Assembly: GCA_019009955.1 (NCBI GenBank)
Contig: CM032229.1
Location: 192,448,501-192,512,500, forward strand
Length of the DNA stretch: 64,000 nucleotides
DNA from: Riptortus pedestris
Lineage: Eukaryota > Arthropoda > Insecta > Hemiptera > Alydidae
Direction: 5' to 3'
The translations under genes and the position numbers were made by a program. The notes below the pieces were generated by a model. The model had not been told where the DNA came from. It made no database searches and saw only the letters and a list, made by a program, of their open reading frames with translations. How positions within the stretch are numbered: position 1 is the first letter of the stretch; each line of letters opens with the position of its first letter. Positions 59,810 through 64,000 of the stretch are shown one piece after another.

Positions 59810-61397
59810 CACAGTGGAAAATATGACCGATTTAGGTGGACAAAATTCTGAAACTTGTCCATATTGAACCTTTGGGGTCCCAGATTACGGAAAAAATAAT
59901 AAAAAAAAAATCTAATTAATTTTTTGACACGATTGGGGAGCGCACAGTGGTCAAAAGTCAAATTTAATGCAAAAATCTAAAATTTTCCTACATTTAACCT
60001 ATGAAGTCCCAGAGTACGGGAAACATAATATAACAAATCTATTTATCGGCTCAGAGTGGCGTAAACCTGCTAAGAAATGTATTTTAAATCACTTAGGAAT
60101 CTCTTCAAATTACAGATTGTAAGACTTTTATTTATTTATTTTTTTAAATTTTATTTTTTTAATAATCATTGTACATTAAATAGAATTTAAATCAATTACA
60201 GAATTAAAATTAGGCATAATTTATAATAATTGATAACGTAATAACCACAGGTAGATAAATATAAAATAAACTACGAATATTAAACAACTAATTATCTTCT
60301 TCACTTATCATCATAATATGATGATCCAGATTGATCTGATAACTCTGACTCTGATATGTCATCATTTGGTTTCTCAAGGTTTAAGTTTTTTGTAGAAGAA
60401 GATGGCTGTTGAGAGGTAGATACCTCTTTCACAACTTTGGAAGCACCACGCTTACCAGAAACATAAAGCACGTGCTGTGCAGCCAAAGTCAATTTTTCAC
60501 TGTCTATCTTCAATAACTCGCTGACTTTTCTTTTTTTTGTTTTCTCACTAGAACATTCGAAACATTTTTCAGGGCGTCCTGAGCGTTGACAAGTGGGTTG
60601 GGTAACTGAAATATTAAAATCCAAGTCATCTGAATCCAGCCAACTAGAGTATTTATTGAAAAACTCTTCCAGTTTTCTGTGACATTTGTCCCACCTTTCC
60701 GAAATTTTGTCGGAAAGACGGGAAATTCTAATTTTCAAAGGCCCAATCTCCACATCTTCTTTATTATTTATTTGAGCGGAAGTAAGAATAAATTTCAGCA
60801 AGTGTTCTTGGCGGTTTTTTTGGGGAAACTTAAACCACTCTTCAAAAAATTACCTCCTCGAGATTCGGAGTGTAGTGTCTGAAAAAAATTATGTATCAGC
60901 CAAAACGCAAAAAATCGCAAAAATTCTTTGCAACATTTAAAGACTAGAAGGATTGATGAATCAAATCCTACAAACAAATCCTTGGGGTAACTTGAGGGTT
61001 ATATAGCTTTTCGCTATTGAAAAGGGGCATAAATTTACAAATGGCTATATTAACTCTACAGGTATATTGCAATGTATATTCAATAACGAGTGTGGAAAAA
61101 TAATATCTTACCTGTCTTAGTAATGTCCATTGTTATATAAAAGCAAAAAGACTTTGCGCTACACACACCTTGAACATAATAAATGGCCGTCGAATAAAGA
61201 TAATCCGACAGCCGGTTATTAGGCACTTGTGTAAACAGGATGATTCACTCATTTACTATTTGTTTATAAACACGGTATGGCGGGAAATATTAGTATTAAG
61301 CGTCTTACCAACTAATAATAAAAAGGTCAAGCATCCAGAAATTCAAAACTTTTGACTTGACTTTTGTCCATCTAAATTGATGATTTTGCCCTGTGTG
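59810..61397 (-). mobile_element. Transib element, non-autonomous (1588 bp), RSS-like ends
   Basis: Transib elements are DNA transposons whose transposase is the closest known relative of the RAG1 core. Left end: CACAGTG (59810-59816), 23 bases, ACAAAATTC. Right end on the minus strand: CACACAG (61397-61391), 23 bases, ACAAAAGTC. The two ends also share 'ATTTAG(G/A)TGG' just before the nonamer-like block, so they are true inverted repeats. A perfect 5-bp CGGCG duplication flanks it. The interior holds a 166-codon minus-strand frame and no catalytic core, so it is internally deleted and would depend on a transposase supplied elsewhere. The left terminus is partly duplicated inside (59943-60021). 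Confidence 0.8.
60301..60801 (-). CDS. Probable N-terminal part of Transib transposase (166 codons)
   Basis: The frame is intact from ATG at 60801 to TGA at 60301. It is hydrophilic, has no membrane segment, and contains 'SDKISERWDKCHRKLEEFF', 'SGRPEKCFECSSEKTKKRK', and 'LTLAAQHVLYVSGKRGASK', followed by a Ser/Asp/Glu-rich tail. The 'GRPxKxFxxxSxxTKxRK' signature with a following 'L..A..V......R.A..V' helix looks like a DNA-binding or adaptor module. I place it in the transposase because it lies alone between Transib ends and points inward from the right end; this is inference. No DDE residues are present. The true start may be further upstream through an intron (61000-61390 has no long frame). 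It could instead be an unrelated captured gene piece. Confidence 0.45.
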   Translation of the reverse strand: MLKFILTSAQINNKEDVEIGPLKIRISRLSDKISERWDKCHRKLEEFFNKYSSWLDSDDLDFNISVTQPTCQRSGRPEKCFECSSEKTKKRKVSELLKIDSEKLTLAAQHVLYVSGKRGASKVVKEVSTSQQPSSSTKNLNLEKPNDDISESELSDQSGSSYYDDK

Positions 61398-61402
61398 CGG
61401 CG
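61398..61402. repeat. Transib target duplication, right (CGGCG)
   Basis: Matches 59805-59809. Confidence 0.8.
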
Positions 61403-61454
61403 GTCGAAAATTCAAAATGTACCCCTTAGCATTTGTTGTTCTATGTACTTTTTT

Positions 61455-61574
61455 AGCAGATTTCCCTGAAGGGAAATCAGATATTGAGGTCGTACACATG
61501 ACGCGAATTTCAAAATATTTCTTCAAATGTCCATCGATCCTACCCAGGAGATGGCGAAAATGAGGTCCGTTCAA

Positions 61575-61618
<44 letters not shown>

Positions 61619-61635
61619 CTGTTAACGCTCTAGCG
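61455..61635 (-). repeat. HINE-like 3' half with TA tract
   Basis: It runs from hairpin 'tttccctgaagggaaa' through a TA tract to 'tgtctgttaacgctctagcg', where it is joined to a SINE-like arm at 61636. Confidence 0.75.
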
Positions 61636-61861
61636 TAGCGATTTAACAACTCGCTTGATATACAATGCTTTTAATGTGTGGCTTATAGTATTTTCTTGTT
61701 GATTCCCAAATACACTTTTTTACTATTATAATTCATTAACGTCCACTTTTTATATTATTTAAGGAGTTAGTCACTAAATAAATTCCCATTGCCCAGGCAT
61801 GAATCATAAAAATAGTGACACTTATTTAGGGCTTTAGGCTCACCGAGTCACTCCATTGGAA
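61636..61861 (-). repeat. SINE-like arm, inverted relative to 63512-63726
   Basis: Reverse complement of 63512-63726 over about 215-225 bp: 'gatttaacaactcg', 'attttcttgttgattcccaa', 'cattgcccaggcatgaatca', 'gctcaccgagtc', 'tccattgga'. Its tail shares sequence with 745-870. A tRNA-like head ('ggactcggtgagcct') is plausible. Confidence 0.55.
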
Positions 61862-61879
61862 CTGTTGTTTATCTAGACA

Positions 61880-62790
61880 TAACTCCGTAACTGAATAAAC
61901 AGCTGAACCGAATTTTATGAAACTTATGTATATTACTAATAACCCAACTTATACTTTAGGCTATATTAATATTCTCTGAGGCGAACAGGAGTGGGGGTTA
62001 TAAGGGAGGGCTGAAATTAAAAAAAAGTCCGTCACGCAGGGGCTGCGTAAACTAAGCAGATTTCCCACGTGAAGTTTTACAATAGAGAAATCTGCCTAAT
62101 AACAACTGTAATAGAAAGAAACCTCTAAACCTAAAACATTATTTAGGGCGTAATAACCCAGTAGTTTCTAGCCCCGAAACACAGTTAACCTAACCTCTAA
62201 ACCTATTCACGAGGGACGGATAGTTATGGAAAAGGCCGCCAGAGCTCTCGGCGGAAAGTCCGAACATAGCCTACTGGTACCACACGCAGAATACAAATGC
62301 AAATATCTCGGTTAATATTCAAGATACAGAATAAATGTATAGAACAATATTTATAGTAAATTTAATTTGCAATAAGATTGATTCTGTACAATTTTTCGAT
62401 CCGACGAATAGTAACGGAGATATTTTGAATATATATATATATACAGTTTTGAACGGACCTCATTTTCGTCATCTACTAGGTAGGATCGATGGACATTTGA
62501 AGAAAAATTTCGAAAATTCCGTTATGAGTACAACCTCAATAGCTGATTTCCCTTAAGGGAAATCTGCTAATAGCGATATTTCGTTTCGTATTGATTTTTC
62601 GACAAATATGCACATACCAAAAGTGGTTTATTTTGTTTTTTAGAGTAACTTTTGTTGTATACACTTTTGTCCTATACCGAAGTATAAATGTTATACGCTA
62701 AAAACCATAGCGCCACAAAAGACTTAACCTAACTAAACAAAACTCGGTATATGTATTAGTACTAATTCCTCCATGGTAATAAGCACACAG
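61880..62790 (+). mobile_element. Helitron-like fragment interrupted by a HINE-like copy
   Basis: Left piece 61880-62022 ('aaacagctgaaccgaatttt' to 'gggctgaaattaaaa') and right piece 62569 to about 62790 ('aatagcgatatttcgtttcg' onward) are contiguous in every other Helitron-like copy. The HINE-like copy 62023-62568 lies exactly between. Confidence 0.75.
62023..62568 (+). repeat. HINE-like element, complete, inserted in an A run
   Basis: 546 bp from AAAAGTCC to TCTGCT with a very short TA tract (62429-62442). Flanks are A residues of the host's 'attaaaaatagcg', with no clear duplication. Confidence 0.85.
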
Positions 62791-63279
62791 TTGATGGAGT
62801 AGAGTGAGCAGAGAAACATATGGTACCTCGATAACTATTTGCGTTCAGAACTACTTCGTACTTGAAAATGGTTTTAAAATATGGCCAGTTGAAATTCACC
62901 TTAAAATACAATACTGACAATTACAGGCGCCCGATTAAATAGAGTATTATTGGTGCATTGGGATTGTCGTGAAGAGAGGAGCACTGAGTTAAAACTTGTG
63001 AAGTGACGTAGAAGGAGGCAAGGCTGCTCCAAGGAGGTAGCAGCAAAAAGCCCTCTCGCCGAGTCAATGCCTGCTTGATATGCTGCCTACCACAGCCTTA
63101 TAAATCTCTCTGCCTCATGTATTTCCTGTCAGCTGCATTCTTCTTCCTATATCTACCTCCAATACTATATATCTGCAGCATTCATCTTCTTAAACTAAAT
63201 TGATTTCATCACAGTGACCGAGCTTTGCTACAATCAGTAAAGAAAAGCGCCACTTGATTTGTGCTCTCTTGACATGAAT
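62791..63279. other. No gene seen
   Basis: No frame above 60 codons. It is less AT-rich than most of the window ('ggaggcaaggctgctccaag', 'cttctgcctacc'-like runs). It may be unique sequence between the two SINE-like arms. Confidence 0.3.
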
Positions 63280-63510
63280 AAAAAGTCCTTTAAGCAGGCG
63301 CTGCGTAAACTAATCAGATTTCCCACGGGAAGTTTTACAATAACAGAAATTCCACGAAAGCCGGACAGTTACGGAAACGGCCGAACAAACTAGGTTACTA
63401 TTCAAGATAGAGAATAAATGTCTATATTATTATTTATAGTGAATATAATTTGCAATAAGATTGATTCTATATCATTTATCATATATATTTGTCTGTTAAC
63501 GCTCTAGCGG
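63280..63510 (+). repeat. HINE-like 5' half joined to an opposite-strand HINE scrap
   Basis: 5' end 'aaagtcctttaagcaggcgctgcg' to 'gattgattctatatcattta' on plus. Then 63484-63510 'tatttgtctgttaacgctctagcgg' in minus orientation leads into the SINE-like arm. This orientation switch is absent from other copies. Confidence 0.7.
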
Positions 63511-63511
63511 T

Positions 63512-63726
63512 CCAATGGACTCGGTGAGCCTAAAGTCCTAAATAAGTGTCACTATTTTTATGATTCATGCCTGGGCAATGGGAATTTATTAAGTGACTAA
63601 CTCATTAAATAATATAAAAGTGGACGTTAATGAATAATAATAGTAATAAAATGTATTTGGGAATCAACAAGAAAATACTATAAGCCATACATTAAAAGCA
63701 TTGTATATCCAACGAGTTGTTAAATC
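63512..63726 (+). repeat. tRNA-SINE-like arm
   Basis: 'tggactcggtgagcctaaag' could be a tRNA-like head; 'gattcatgcctgggcaatgg' recurs in 745-870 and 61636-61861. The end 'cgagttgttaaatc' matches the inverse copy. Confidence 0.5.
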
Positions 63727-63779
63727 TTCATTTTTCCAGCAATGCCAATCGTTCAAAGCACACTACGATGTGGAGAAGT

Positions 63780-64000
63780 ACCTCATTTTTATTAACAACA
63801 TCCACGTTACAAGAATCATAGCACAGTGCAGACGTTCGGACAATATTCTCAAAATTTGTTGCAATGGCAGTGCAATTATGCAGCATTTGCAATCTTCATG
63901 AAGAGGAAACACTCCACCACTTCTTCTTCGGCTGCCACATGTATAGCCACATCAGAAATGCATTCATCTCCATACATATTAACTCTACCGATTCACCATA
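63780..64000 (+). pseudogene. LINE ORF2 C-terminal fragment, runs off the window
   Basis: 'NNIHVTRIIAQCRRSDN' is followed, after a frameshift near 63850, by 'LCSICNLHEEETLHHFFFGC' (63876-63935) and 'HMYSHIRNAFISIH'. C-x2-C-x3-EE-x-L-x-HF-x-x-x-C is the zinc-finger tail found at the end of several LINE ORF2 proteins. The clade cannot be told from this piece. Confidence 0.5.

Noticed and set aside
59943..59950. Inner CACAGTGG as the true left end of the Transib element
   Set aside because: Its flank (GAGCG) does not match the right flank CGGCG, and it lacks the ACAAAA block at 23 bases.

Overview
The window is repeat-dense, AT-rich eukaryotic DNA, most likely from an arthropod and probably an insect. 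The strongest pointer is an R1-clade-type site-specific non-LTR retrotransposon. A LTR with a TATA box plus a TCAGT initiator, and Transib, piggyBac and mariner remnants, fit the same picture. I recognise no host gene: every reading frame I can assign belongs to a mobile element.

Layout. (1) 1-16 kb: many copies of one short non-autonomous family (called HINE-like here: subterminal inverted repeats, a 3' hairpin and an internal TA microsatellite, as in DINE-1/Helentron-associated elements). This stretch also holds Helitron-like copies, a palindromic Penelope-like repeat, a solo LTR, a mariner 3' end, and the C-terminal part of a Transib (RAG1-related) transposase at 6126-6875. (2) 16.3-22.7 kb: two R1-like LINE copies in tandem on the minus strand, one nearly complete with ORF1 and ORF2 and one 5'-truncated, both at the same short target sequence. 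A decayed RNase-H LINE lies next to them. (3) 25.9-38.6 kb: a tandem array of Helitron-like composite units with a period of 3484 bp and near-identical copies, followed by one diverged and one inverted copy. (4) 40-58 kb: further Helitron-like and HINE-like copies, fragments of several LINEs, an internally deleted piggyBac element (44979-46094) and a large palindrome (46931-47633). (5) 58-64 kb: nested HINE-like copies, a 1588-bp Transib element (59810-61397), inverted SINE-like arms, and a LINE C-terminus running off the window.

The most notable result is the Transib element. It has a 5-bp CGGCG target duplication, and both ends read heptamer-23 bp-nonamer like V(D)J recombination signals; the left heptamer is exactly CACAGTG. 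It encloses a 166-codon frame that is probably the transposase N-terminal part. The separate fragment near 6.3 kb keeps the HxxxxH pair and the third acidic residue of the RAG1-like catalytic core.

The elements do not form a pathway; the organising principle is nesting. TA tracts inside HINE-like copies hold Helitron-like, LTR and palindromic insertions. HINE-like copies in turn insert between adjacent A/T bases of other repeats without target duplication. Family assignments come from motifs and termini read by eye; no database search was run.
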